Assembly: GCA_036276255.1 (NCBI GenBank)
Contig: DASUPK010000117.1
Coordinates: 1-9,610 of the forward strand
Reading direction: 5' to 3'
DNA length: 9,610 bases
Source: DASUPK01 sp036276255
GTDB taxonomy: Bacteria > Actinomycetota > Thermoleophilia > Solirubrobacterales > 70-9
A program made the position numbers and the translations under genes. Shown here in pieces: positions 1-6,324 of this stretch (the stretch's first letter is position 1; each line of letters opens with the position of its first letter). Below the pieces are notes generated by a model. The model had not been told where the DNA came from. It did not search any database and saw only the letters and a list, made by a program, of their open reading frames with translations.

Positions 1-411
1 CGCTTCCCTCTGGATCGTCACCGCGTCGGCGGCCTTGCTGGCGCAGTCGAAGCCGGGAACGGCAGCCGGCTGGTCCGTGGTCCCGTTCAGCGGCGCCGTG
101 TCGATCGTCGCGGAGGCACTCAGCCAGCCTGTCTGGCACTCGCCTGGGGCGGCCCCACCGAGCTTCGCCGCATTCATCGCGTTCGCGGAGTTGGGCGCGA
201 CGGCGTCCGGCGCCAGCTTCTGCGTCGTCACCGCGCCATCGGCGAGCTTGTCGGTGGTCACCGCGCCGGCCCTGATGTTCTTCGTCTTGACACTGGCCGG
301 CTTCAGCTTCACCGCGGCGTAGCCGAAGCCGCCCATCGCCGCGAACAGGGCGACGAACGCCACGACGAGCGCCGGAGTCGGTCGGAAGGAACGCTTCTTG
401 ATCTGTTGCAT
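1..411 (-). CDS. Membrane-anchored surface protein with short repeats (C-terminus beyond the window)
   Basis: Open from ATG at 411 to the window edge: 137 codons with no stop, so the 3' end is missing. The product begins with a basic MQQIKKRSFR stretch, then a hydrophobic segment at about residues 13-33 (ending AAMGGFGYAA) that would be a signal anchor or an uncleaved signal peptide. Three degenerate ten-residue repeats of the type AVTTxKLAxx follow at about 40-69, then a Ser/Ala/Thr-rich region with two cysteines at 92 and 123. This layout is common in hypothetical surface proteins of Solirubrobacterales-type actinobacteria, but I know of no assigned function. The start is supported by AAGGAG six bases upstream. 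The gene is divergent from the anti-sigma/sigma pair and has its own GGAAT-N16-CGTC promoter candidate, so it is probably a target of that sigma factor. Reading frame and anchor are well supported; the role is unknown. Confidence 0.8.
   Translation of the reverse strand, partial: MQQIKKRSFRPTPALVVAFVALFAAMGGFGYAAVKLKPASVKTKNIRAGAVTTDKLADGAVTTQKLAPDAVAPNSANAMNAAKLGGAAPGECQTGWLSASATIDTAPLNGTTDQPAAVPGFDCASKAADAVTIQREA
205..264 (-). repeat. Ten-residue repeats in the surface protein (AVTTDKLADG / AVTTQKLAPD)
   Basis: Residues 50-59 and 60-69 of the surface protein are near-identical ten-residue units, coded by two adjacent 30-base units. A more diverged copy (SVKTKNIRAG) lies just before them at 40-49. 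The spacing just after the membrane anchor suggests a rigid stalk or helical spacer, by inference only. Confidence 0.75.
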
Positions 412-417
412 GTCGAA

Positions 418-423
418 CTCCTT
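418..423 (-). promoter_or_regulatory. Ribosome binding site of the surface protein gene
   Basis: AAGGAG on the minus strand lies six bases before the ATG at 411. It fixes the start of a gene that is cut by the window edge. Confidence 0.75.
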
Positions 424-428
424 GAGTT

Positions 429-440
429 GGTTTGCAAACC
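429..440. promoter_or_regulatory. Perfect 12-bp palindrome GGTTTGCAAACC at the predicted transcript start
   Basis: GGTTTGCAAACC reads the same on both strands. It sits 5 bases downstream of the -10-like CGTC of the minus-strand ECF promoter candidate, so it covers the expected transcription start of the surface protein gene. It could be a repressor operator or the foot of a small leader hairpin. It could also be chance, since 12-bp palindromes are not rare in 10 kb. Confidence 0.35.
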
Positions 441-444
441 CAAG

Positions 445-469
445 GACGGGGTCGGCCCGTATTTATTCC
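445..469 (-). promoter_or_regulatory. ECF-type promoter candidate of the surface protein gene (GGAAT-N16-CGTC)
   Basis: On the minus strand, GGAAT at 469-465 and CGTC at 448-445 are separated by 16 bases, matching the usual GGAAc/CGTC pattern of ECF sigma factors. The predicted transcript start would be about 438-440, giving a leader of roughly 28 bases that contains the AAGGAG site. The same two boxes with identical spacing occur on the other strand before the anti-sigma gene. Confidence 0.6.
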
Positions 470-482
470 GGGGGCCGGTCCG

Positions 483-507
483 GGAATATCTCGGCGGCTC
501 CCGCGTC
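483..507 (+). promoter_or_regulatory. ECF-type promoter candidate of the anti-sigma/sigma operon (GGAAT-N16-CGTC)
   Basis: GGAAT at 483-487 and CGTC at 504-507 are spaced by 16 bases. Flanking bases also agree with the divergent partner: CC lies three bases before GGAAT, A follows it, and CGTC is followed by one base and TT. The predicted transcript start, about 513-516, is only 6-9 bases before the ATG at 522. The mRNA would be nearly leaderless, which fits the absence of a clear Shine-Dalgarno sequence there. The pattern implies autoregulation by the downstream sigma factor. Confidence 0.6.
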
Positions 508-521
508 GTTCCTAGAGACGC

Positions 522-1307
522 ATGAGCCCCGAAAACGGACATTCAGAGCCTGACGAGCGGACGCAGCGCCAGCTCGCGCAGCTCGCCGACGGCTCGCTCG
601 AAGGGTGGGACCGCGCGGAGCTGGAGGCTGCGGTGGCCGCATCCCCCACCCTCCGCAGGGCGCTCGATGACCAGCGCGCCGGCGCCCGGGCGCTCCGCGG
701 GCTGGATCTGAAGGCGAGCCCCGCCCTACGGGAGCGCATCGGCGCCGCGAGCGAGCGATCCTCGCGCCCGGCGAGGCGGCGCCGGTTTGCGATCCCCGCA
801 GCCGTGGCGGGCGCTTTGGCCGCGGCGGGCCTCGCCGCTGTGATCCTCATGCCCGCCGGCGGCAGCACTCCGAGCGTCGTGGAGGCCGCCCGGCTCTCCG
901 AGCGCCCCGCCACCGGACCGGTGGCCGTCGACTCCTCCGACCCCAAGCTGCTCGCCGCAGACGTCGAGGGCGTCCCCTTCCCCAACTGGCGTGAAGAGTT
1001 CGGCTGGCGGCAGGCGGGCGCCCGCTCGGATGGACTCGGCGACCGGAGCGCCCGTACGGTCTTCTACGAGCACGCCGGCAGGCGCGTGGCCTACACGATC
1101 GTCTCGGGCGACGGGATCCCAGCCCCGGAGGGCTCTCTCCCGGCGACGATGAACGGAGTCCGCCTGCACTCGTTCGCCGAGGGGGGACGCCGGGTCGTCA
1201 CCTGGTGGCGGGACGGCCGGACCTGCGTGCTCTCGAGCGCGGACGTTGGCCACCGGAAGCTGCTCGCGCTCGCAGCATGGAAGGGCGACGGGGCGGTGCC
1301 GTTCTGA
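522..1307 (+). CDS. Anti-sigma-factor-like single-pass membrane protein
   Basis: The 261-residue product has a soluble N-terminal part (about 1-85) with the acidic/alanine-rich helical style of actinobacterial anti-sigma domains (LADGSLEGWDRAELEAAVAA, ASPTLRRALDDQR). A basic stretch (RPARRRR) and one transmembrane helix at about 89-110 follow, then an outside domain of about 150 residues containing VVTWWRDGRTCVL. The N-terminal part has no cysteine, so the HxxxCxxC zinc motif of ZAS-type anti-sigma factors is absent. The only cysteine is Cys235, near the C-terminus. The inferred role is to hold the ECF sigma factor coded immediately downstream at the membrane and release it when the outer domain senses a signal. 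The gene precedes the sigma gene, the reverse of the usual order, and starts just after a candidate ECF promoter. No distant Met offers a better start. The assignment rests on topology, style and the neighbour rather than a diagnostic motif. Confidence 0.7.
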   Translation: MSPENGHSEPDERTQRQLAQLADGSLEGWDRAELEAAVAASPTLRRALDDQRAGARALRGLDLKASPALRERIGAASERSSRPARRRRFAIPAAVAGALAAAGLAAVILMPAGGSTPSVVEAARLSERPATGPVAVDSSDPKLLAADVEGVPFPNWREEFGWRQAGARSDGLGDRSARTVFYEHAGRRVAYTIVSGDGIPAPEGSLPATMNGVRLHSFAEGGRRVVTWWRDGRTCVLSSADVGHRKLLALAAWKGDGAVPF

Positions 1308-1312
1308 ACGCG

Positions 1313-1825
1313 ATGCTCGTCCAGGGGGAGCGACGCCGGCTTGATCCCGAGACCGCCGGCGACCACATCGACAGGCTCTATCGAGCGGCTTGCGCGCTGT
1401 GCGGATCCCGCCAGCTCGCCGAGGACCTGGTCCAGGAGACCTACGTCAAGGTCCTCGCCCGCCCCCGCTTCCTGCGCCGCGACGACGACCTCGGCTATCT
1501 GATCAAGGCCCTCCGGAACACCTGGTACAGCCACCTCCGCAACGAGCGCGTCCGGAGAGAGGCCACCGACTCGGGGGAGCGGGCCCCGGATGATCTTCAG
1601 ACCCGGACCTCCGCTGGTGACCCCGAGTCCTCGCTGGAGGCCGGCGCCGTCCTCGATGCGCTGGCCGAGCTGCCCCAGCCCTACCGCGAGGCGGTCGCCG
1701 CCGTCGACGTCGCCGGCCTGAGCTACGCCGAGGCCGCGCGCGCCCTCGGCGTCCGGCAGGGCACCATCATGAGCCGCCTCTACCGGGGACGCGAACAGGT
1801 CGCTCAGGCAGTGGGCCAGGCGTGA
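1313..1825 (+). CDS. ECF-family RNA polymerase sigma factor
   Basis: From ATG at 1313 the product is 170 residues, normal for an ECF sigma factor with only regions 2 and 4. Region 2 (about 20-83) shows LYRAACALCG, AEDLVQETYVKVL and GYLIKALRNTWYSHLRNERVRR, covering core-polymerase contact and -10 recognition. Region 4 (about 112-165) shows LAELPQPYREAVAAVDVAGLSYAEAARALGV followed by GTIMSRLYRGRE, the helix-turn-helix that reads the -35 box. The frame is open upstream, so ATG 1277 (182 residues, overlapping the anti-sigma gene by 31 bases) is an alternative. Neither start has a convincing ribosome site, and 1313, five bases after the anti-sigma stop at 1307, gives the more usual N-terminus. The pair is probably co-transcribed and translationally coupled. 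Matching GGAAT-N16-CGTC sites upstream suggest its regulon includes itself and the divergent surface protein. Confidence 0.88.
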   Translation: MLVQGERRRLDPETAGDHIDRLYRAACALCGSRQLAEDLVQETYVKVLARPRFLRRDDDLGYLIKALRNTWYSHLRNERVRREATDSGERAPDDLQTRTSAGDPESSLEAGAVLDALAELPQPYREAVAAVDVAGLSYAEAARALGVRQGTIMSRLYRGREQVAQAVGQA

Positions 1826-1826
1826 G

Positions 1827-3101
1827 CTAGCCCTGAGGCGTGACCGGCTCGATCTCGCCGGTATCGGGATCGATCGCCGTCATCTCCCCGGTTGCCGGGT
1901 CCACGGCGGCGAAGGTCCCCGTGTCGAGCTCATGGAGGACGCCCTCCTCCACCTCGCTCTCAGCCGTCGATCTCGCCGCCGCCACCTGCCTGCGCCTGAA
2001 CCCCTTCATCTTCAGGATCTCGAGCACCTGGATCACGTAGATGCTGGCCACCAGCGCACCGATCAGGCAGGCCGCCATGAAGATGGTCCAGCCGGTCCTG
2101 AAGTGGCCGTGGTTGTCCGTGTAGGGCACGAAGCGCAGGGCCAGGGCGACCCCCGCGAGGATCAGGGTCCAGCCGTAGAGATAGGCGATGGTCCGCCTGG
2201 GCGAGAAGCCGATCCGCGCCATCCGGTGGTGAAAGTGCTCCATGTCGGCTCGGTAGATCGCGCGCCCGTACTTGACGCGCTTCGCGACCACGAAGCTCGT
2301 GTCGAGGATCGGCACGGCGAGGATCGCGAGCGGGAAGAAGAGGGCGACCACGGCGTTCGTCTTCAGCGCTCCCTGGACGGTTACCACCGCCATCAGGTAG
2401 CCGAGCAGGTTCGAGCCCGTATCCCCCATGAAGCTGGAGGCCGGCGGGAAGCCGTGGCGCAGAAAGCCGAGGGAGGCGCCGGCCGTGACCGCCGCGAGCA
2501 CCCCGGCCGCGTTGCGGTCGAGCGAGAGGGCGATCACGGCGAGGGCGGCGGCCGAGATCAGGCAGACGCCGGCCGCCAGGCCGTCCACGCCGTCGATCAG
2601 GTTGATCACGTTCGCCACGGCCACGATGCCGATCACGGTCAGCACCTGCCCGAGGTCGATCGGGCCGATGCCGGGCGGGTCAAAGAGCTGGACCGACCCC
2701 GGATCGACGCGGCCGAGGAACGGCAGCGTGAAGCTGTCCACCGTCACCCCCGAGGCGACCGGAATGATCGCCGCCGCCGTCTGGCCGAGCAGCTTCACGC
2801 CGGCCGGAAGGTCCACCAGGTCGTCGATCACCCCGACGGCGGTGATCACGATCGCTCCGGCGAGGATCGAACGCGTTTCGTGGTCCCACGGCAGGAAGAT
2901 CGATCCGCCGATCAGGACGGCAACCAGGACCGCGAGCCCTCCCAGCTTGGGGGTCGGGAGATCGTGCAGGCTGCGCTCGTTCGGGAAGTCGATCGCGCGG
3001 TCCCCAATCCGCCGCGCGAGGGACTCGGTCGCGGGCACCAATGTCCAGACCGCGGCCCCCGCGAAGATGAAGGCGAAGAGGGCGTCGATCGTGTCGGGCA
3101 T
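1827..3101 (-). CDS. WecA/MraY-family polyprenyl-phosphate N-acetylhexosamine-1-phosphate transferase
   Basis: This 424-residue multi-pass membrane enzyme would transfer an amino-sugar-1-phosphate from a UDP-sugar to undecaprenyl or decaprenyl phosphate, the first membrane step of a glycan. Family motifs occur in order: PKLGG at 51-55, VIDDLVDLP with the Asp pair at 93-94 (Mg2+ binding), NLIDGVDGLAAG at about 167-178, FMGDTGSNLLGY at about 224-235, and MEHFHHRM at about 287-294 (the HHR motif of the WecA/TagO group). Hydrophobic segments cover most of the first 365 residues. A charged cytoplasmic tail follows from about 368 with three short repeats near its end (see repeat). The ATG at 3101 directly follows the TAG stop of the asparagine synthase gene, so translation is probably coupled. 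The 3' end faces the sigma gene with one base between stops. The sugar substrate cannot be read from sequence; WecA-like is preferred over MraY because of the HHR motif and the polysaccharide neighbours. Confidence 0.88.
   Translation of the reverse strand: MPDTIDALFAFIFAGAAVWTLVPATESLARRIGDRAIDFPNERSLHDLPTPKLGGLAVLVAVLIGGSIFLPWDHETRSILAGAIVITAVGVIDDLVDLPAGVKLLGQTAAAIIPVASGVTVDSFTLPFLGRVDPGSVQLFDPPGIGPIDLGQVLTVIGIVAVANVINLIDGVDGLAAGVCLISAAALAVIALSLDRNAAGVLAAVTAGASLGFLRHGFPPASSFMGDTGSNLLGYLMAVVTVQGALKTNAVVALFFPLAILAVPILDTSFVVAKRVKYGRAIYRADMEHFHHRMARIGFSPRRTIAYLYGWTLILAGVALALRFVPYTDNHGHFRTGWTIFMAACLIGALVASIYVIQVLEILKMKGFRRRQVAAARSTAESEVEEGVLHELDTGTFAAVDPATGEMTAIDPDTGEIEPVTPQG
1845..1928 (-). 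repeat. C-terminal tail repeats of the WecA-like enzyme (xDPxTGExxx)
   Basis: Residues 392-419 of the transferase hold LDTGTFAA, VDPATGEMTA and IDPDTGEIEP: two clear ten-residue units and one shortened, diverged copy. They form an acidic, probably unstructured cytoplasmic tail beyond the last membrane helix. Confidence 0.65.
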
Positions 3102-5000
3102 CTACACCGCCGCCCCGCCGGCACCGGCGCCCGTCGGCTCGCGGGCGTAGCGGTCGTACCAGAGGGTGAAGTTGAGCAGCCCCCAGATCTGGCGGCTCAG
3201 GTCCTCCTTGCCCGAGGTGTGGTCGTCGAGCACACCGGTCACCGTTGCCGGGTTCAGGTAGCCCTGTCGCTCAATCGTCTCCGGCGAGAGAACATCGCGC
3301 GCGAACGGCGCGAGGTCGCCGCGGAGCCAGGCCGCCACCGGGATCGAGAAGCCCTGCTTGCGGCCGCGGATGATCTCCCTCGGCAGCAGCGGCTCGACCG
3401 CCTTGCGGAGCAGCCGCTTCTTGGAGAAGCCGCGGACCTTCTGCCTGGTCTCGAGGGCCAGGGCGAGCTCGGCCACCACAGGGTCGAGGAACGGAACCCT
3501 CGCCTCGAGGGAGTGGGCCATGCTGGCCCGGTCGGTCTTCACCAGCAGGTCGTCCACGAGGTAGATGCCGAGGTCCAGGTCCTGGAATCGGGCGAGCTCC
3601 TGGGAGCCCTCGGTCTCCGCGTAGCGGGCGCGGTAGACGTCGAGCGGGTCAGAGACCCGCGACTCGCTGAGCAGCTCCTCCTGTGACTGCGGCGAGAAGA
3701 TCTCCTTCCAGGCGTGATGGCGCTCGACCGGCGGCAGGTGGGCGCCGCGAATGAAGCGCTTGGCCTTGTAGTCGAAGCTCACCTTCTGAGAGGAGCTCGG
3801 CAGCAGCTCGACGAGGGGCCGCAAGAAGGGGGCGGCGCGGCCGACGCGCGGAGCGAGCCGGTCCGCGACGTAGGTGTAGTAGCCGCCGAAGAGCTCGTCG
3901 CCGCCCTCCCCGGAGAGCACCACCTTGACCGTGTCCGCGGCGAGCTGCGAGACCAGGTATGTGGGGAGCGCGGAGGAGTCGCCGAAGGGCTCATCGAAGG
4001 CCTCGACCAGCTTCGGCAGCAGGTCGATGGCGTCCGGCCGCAGGACCAGCTCGTGGTGGTCGGTCCCGAAGCGCTCGGCCACCAGGCGGGCCCGGCTCAG
4101 CTCGTCGAAGGAGCTCTCCTCGAATCCGATCGAAAAGGTGCTCACCCGGTAGCCACTCTCCCCCGCCGCCATCGCGGTGAGGGCGGCGGAGTCGACACCG
4201 CCGGAGAGCAGGACCCCGACGGGCACGTCGGAGACCAGGTGCGCGCGAACCGAATCCCGGAGGCGCTCACGAAGCTCCTCGGCGAGCACGTCGTCGCTCT
4301 CGGTGCGCACCTCGGCCTCGGGGACGGGTGCCGGCCGCGCGTAGCGCTCGATCTGAACCTCCCCCCTCTCGGCCACCAGGAGGTGACCCGGAGGCAGCTT
4401 GCGCGCCTGCCTGAAGATGCTGAGCGGCGCGGGGATCGAGTTGAAGGCGAGGAACGACTCGAGCGCCTGCGGGTCGATCTCGCGCGAGAAACCGGGCTGG
4501 CGGAGCAAGGCCTTGAGCTCGGACGCGAAGGAGACCATCCCATCGGCGACCCGGTAGTAGAGGGGCTTGATCCCGAACCGGTCCCGAGCGAGCACGAGCC
4601 GGCCGTGCCGTGCGTCCCAGATCGCGATCGCGAACATCCCGCGAAGAGCCTCGACGAACGACGGGCCTCGCTCCTCGTAGAGGTGGACCAGCACCTCGGT
4701 GTCGCTGTGAGTCGAGAAGGTGTGGCCACTCCCGCGCAGCTGGTCCATCAGCTCGCGGTAGTTGTAGATCTCGCCGTTCTGGATCACGTGGATCCGCCCG
4801 TCCTCATTGGCGATCGGCTGGTCGCCGCCGGCCAGGTCGATGATCGAGAGCCGCCGCATGGCCAGCCCGCATGGGCCGTCGATCATGCTCCCGTCCGAAT
4901 CGGGGCCGCGGTGGACCAGGGTGTCGTTCATCGCGGCGAGAGCCGCGGGATCCGGGGCCGTGGCCCCGTCGAGGCTGACGAGACCGCATATCCCGCACAT
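3102..5000 (-). CDS. asnB: Asparagine synthase, glutamine-hydrolysing (AsnB type)
   Basis: The 632-residue product has the two-domain AsnB layout. The N-terminal class II glutamine amidotransferase domain (about 2-215) starts MCGICG, with Cys2 as nucleophile after Met removal; it carries HRGPDSDG at 30-37, RLSIIDLAGG at 50-59, NGEIYNYREL at 75-84 and ARDRFGIKPLYY at 138-149. The synthetase domain (about 235-600) has the ATP-pyrophosphatase loop SGGVDS at 266-271, SGEGGDELFGGY at 363-374, and DDLLVKTDRASMAHSLEARVPFLD at about 483-506. The reaction is ATP-dependent transfer of glutamine-derived ammonia to an activated carboxylate, classically aspartate to asparagine. In surface-glycan loci, AsnB-like proteins may instead amidate a uronic acid or other carboxylate; the neighbours make that plausible but nothing here proves it. 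The conserved MCGICG end fixes the start at 5000, which has no clear Shine-Dalgarno. It is followed without a gap by the WecA-like gene. Confidence 0.93.
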   Translation of the reverse strand: MCGICGLVSLDGATAPDPAALAAMNDTLVHRGPDSDGSMIDGPCGLAMRRLSIIDLAGGDQPIANEDGRIHVIQNGEIYNYRELMDQLRGSGHTFSTHSDTEVLVHLYEERGPSFVEALRGMFAIAIWDARHGRLVLARDRFGIKPLYYRVADGMVSFASELKALLRQPGFSREIDPQALESFLAFNSIPAPLSIFRQARKLPPGHLLVAERGEVQIERYARPAPVPEAEVRTESDDVLAEELRERLRDSVRAHLVSDVPVGVLLSGGVDSAALTAMAAGESGYRVSTFSIGFEESSFDELSRARLVAERFGTDHHELVLRPDAIDLLPKLVEAFDEPFGDSSALPTYLVSQLAADTVKVVLSGEGGDELFGGYYTYVADRLAPRVGRAAPFLRPLVELLPSSSQKVSFDYKAKRFIRGAHLPPVERHHAWKEIFSPQSQEELLSESRVSDPLDVYRARYAETEGSQELARFQDLDLGIYLVDDLLVKTDRASMAHSLEARVPFLDPVVAELALALETRQKVRGFSKKRLLRKAVEPLLPREIIRGRKQGFSIPVAAWLRGDLAPFARDVLSPETIERQGYLNPATVTGVLDDHTSGKEDLSRQIWGLLNFTLWYDRYAREPTGAGAGGAAV

Positions 5001-5108
5001 GGGCGGAAGACTAAGGCGCTCGCCCCCCGGACCGGAGCTCGGTCACGTCCCTGCAGGTGGAGCGCCGCCTGATGGCGCTCGGGATTACTCGCGCGAGCCA
5101 GGGCCCGC
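5001..5108. other. Intergenic gap with hairpin between hydrolase and asparagine synthase genes
   Basis: This 108-base gap holds a perfect 7-bp stem (GAGCGCC at 5060-5066, GGCGCTC at 5074-5080, loop of 7) and a separate 10-bp palindrome CTCGCGCGAG at 5088-5097. No T-run follows the stem on the transcribed strand, so it is not a classic intrinsic terminator. No convincing -35/-10 pair for asnB was found. It may be a partial attenuator, an mRNA-processing site, or nothing. Confidence 0.4.
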
Positions 5109-6281
5109 CTAGTGCTTCTTGACCCTCTTGGACTTGCCGTTGGCCTTCCCCCACGCCTTGGCCTGGCGAGCGACGTCGTCCGTGAGGTTGCCGAGGGCGA
5201 TGTTCGCGTCGACCAGGTGCAGGCCCCAGGTCGCATCCGGAATCGGGTGGAGCGTCGGGGCGCCGGCCACGGGGGCGATCTGCAGCACGTGCGCACCGTT
5301 GGAGGAGTCGCAGGCGCCTGTGTAGGCCTGAGCCTGGAACCAGGGCGTCGTGGCACCGCTCGGCGTCGGCTGGCCCACCAGTCCGGTCGCCAGGCCGATG
5401 GTGGTGCCCGGGGCGAACGGCTGCGTCGGGAAGACTGACGTGAGCACAGCGGATCCGCCTCCGAGCGCCGCCGGGTTCGTGCAGAGCACGTCGCCGGTCG
5501 TCGGCAGATCGGGCGTGGCGAAGCTGTTCGGTCGTCCGAACTGAGTGCCGGGCGGCACCGGTGCGTTGAACGTCGAGAACGCGATGACGCAGCCGAACTG
5601 ATTGGCCTTGCTGCATCCGGCGATGTGCTTGAAGTCGCCGCCGACGGTGCGCCCCGAGGCCACGGTCACGTTGCCGCCGAGGAGCACGGCCGAGACCAGC
5701 TGCCTGCGCACCTTCTTGCTGCGGTCGATCACCCGGTGGATCAGCTCCCGAAGCATGAAGCTGCCCTGCGAGTGCCCGATCAGCACCACGCCGCGGCCGC
5801 GGTTGTAGTCGCGCAGGTAGGTCTTCCAGGCGGCGAGGACGTCGTCGTATGCGATCTGGGCCGCGTCGACGGAGGGCGTTCCACCGATCGCCGAGAGCGT
5901 GAGCTGGCGGTACATCGGCGCGAAGACACGGCAGTGGAGGCTGTAGCGGGCCGCCTGGTAGAGGGCGATCGAGCGCTCCTCCGGGTCGATCGAGAGATCG
6001 GAGTTCGACCCCTTGTCGTCGCTGACCGTCGGATAGACGTAGAAGCAGTCGAAGCTCCGCTTCCGGTCCGGCTTGACCGACTGCGTCCCGACGATCTGGC
6101 CGCTGGGCGAGACCAGAGTGGTGTCGAAGCCAGGCTCACACGGGTTGTCCGGGATGCCCGGCTTGCAGAGCCACGTGGTCGTGTCCCGGGCCTTCTTCGG
6201 TTTCTTGGCGAGGGCGGTCGGCGCCGCCAGGGCACACAACGCCAATACCAGCCCGCCTGCAATGAGGATCCTGCGCAGCAT
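5109..6281 (-). CDS. Secreted DUF3089-type alpha/beta-hydrolase (lipase/esterase-like)
   Basis: From ATG at 6281 the product is 390 residues and begins with a clear signal peptide: MLRR, a hydrophobic core to about residue 20, and probable cleavage after PTALA at 25. The mature part opens with DTTTWLCKPGIPDNPC at 33-48, typical of DUF3089 proteins, then FYVYPTVSDD at 80-89. The nucleophile elbow GHSQGS is at 169-174 with Ser171 as likely nucleophile. Near the C-terminus, LHLVDANIALGNL contains His355, a good candidate for the catalytic histidine. The tail is lysine-rich (KSKRVKKH). Function is inferred as an exported serine hydrolase acting on an ester; the substrate is unknown. In this cluster it might remove or transfer acyl groups on the surface glycan. 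The frame extends to ATG 6332, but GGAGGAGAGGAG lies just before 6281 and the signal peptide starts there. Confidence 0.82.
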   Translation of the reverse strand: MLRRILIAGGLVLALCALAAPTALAKKPKKARDTTTWLCKPGIPDNPCEPGFDTTLVSPSGQIVGTQSVKPDRKRSFDCFYVYPTVSDDKGSNSDLSIDPEERSIALYQAARYSLHCRVFAPMYRQLTLSAIGGTPSVDAAQIAYDDVLAAWKTYLRDYNRGRGVVLIGHSQGSFMLRELIHRVIDRSKKVRRQLVSAVLLGGNVTVASGRTVGGDFKHIAGCSKANQFGCVIAFSTFNAPVPPGTQFGRPNSFATPDLPTTGDVLCTNPAALGGGSAVLTSVFPTQPFAPGTTIGLATGLVGQPTPSGATTPWFQAQAYTGACDSSNGAHVLQIAPVAGAPTLHPIPDATWGLHLVDANIALGNLTDDVARQAKAWGKANGKSKRVKKH

Positions 6282-6285
6282 CCCG

Positions 6286-6297
6286 CTCCTCTCCTCC
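6286..6297 (-). promoter_or_regulatory. Ribosome binding site that sets the hydrolase start
   Basis: On the minus strand GGAGGAGAGGAG ends four bases before ATG 6281. It is the strongest Shine-Dalgarno-like tract seen before any minus-strand gene here. It favours the start that puts the signal peptide at the extreme N-terminus over ATG 6332 or 6299. Confidence 0.7.
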
Positions 6298-6324
6298 ATA
6301 GCCTCAGCCCAGCCTATACCCCAA

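Noticed and set aside
35..322. Plus-strand open frame of 95 codons opposite the surface protein
   Set aside because: It is the shadow of the partial minus-strand gene, which has a ribosome site, membrane anchor and promoter. This frame has no such support.
1932..3686. Long plus-strand open frame of 584 codons opposite the WecA-like and asparagine synthase genes
   Set aside because: It spans two well-recognised genes on the other strand. Its product is rich in Arg, Asp, His and Glu with no domain, a typical antisense artefact in GC-rich DNA.
5001..5050. Separate promoter for the asparagine synthase gene (TTAGTC as -10)
   Set aside because: No -35 element occurs at a fitting distance and the match is poor, so I leave the gene as probably read through from upstream.
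3714..5072. Plus-strand open frame of 452 codons opposite the asparagine synthase gene
   Set aside because: It is fully antisense to an AsnB-type gene with all motifs intact, and has low-complexity composition and no recognisable fold.
5060..5080. Hairpin GAGCGCC/GGCGCTC as an intrinsic terminator
   Set aside because: The stem is only 7 bp and no T-run follows on the transcribed strand, so a terminator call is not supported.
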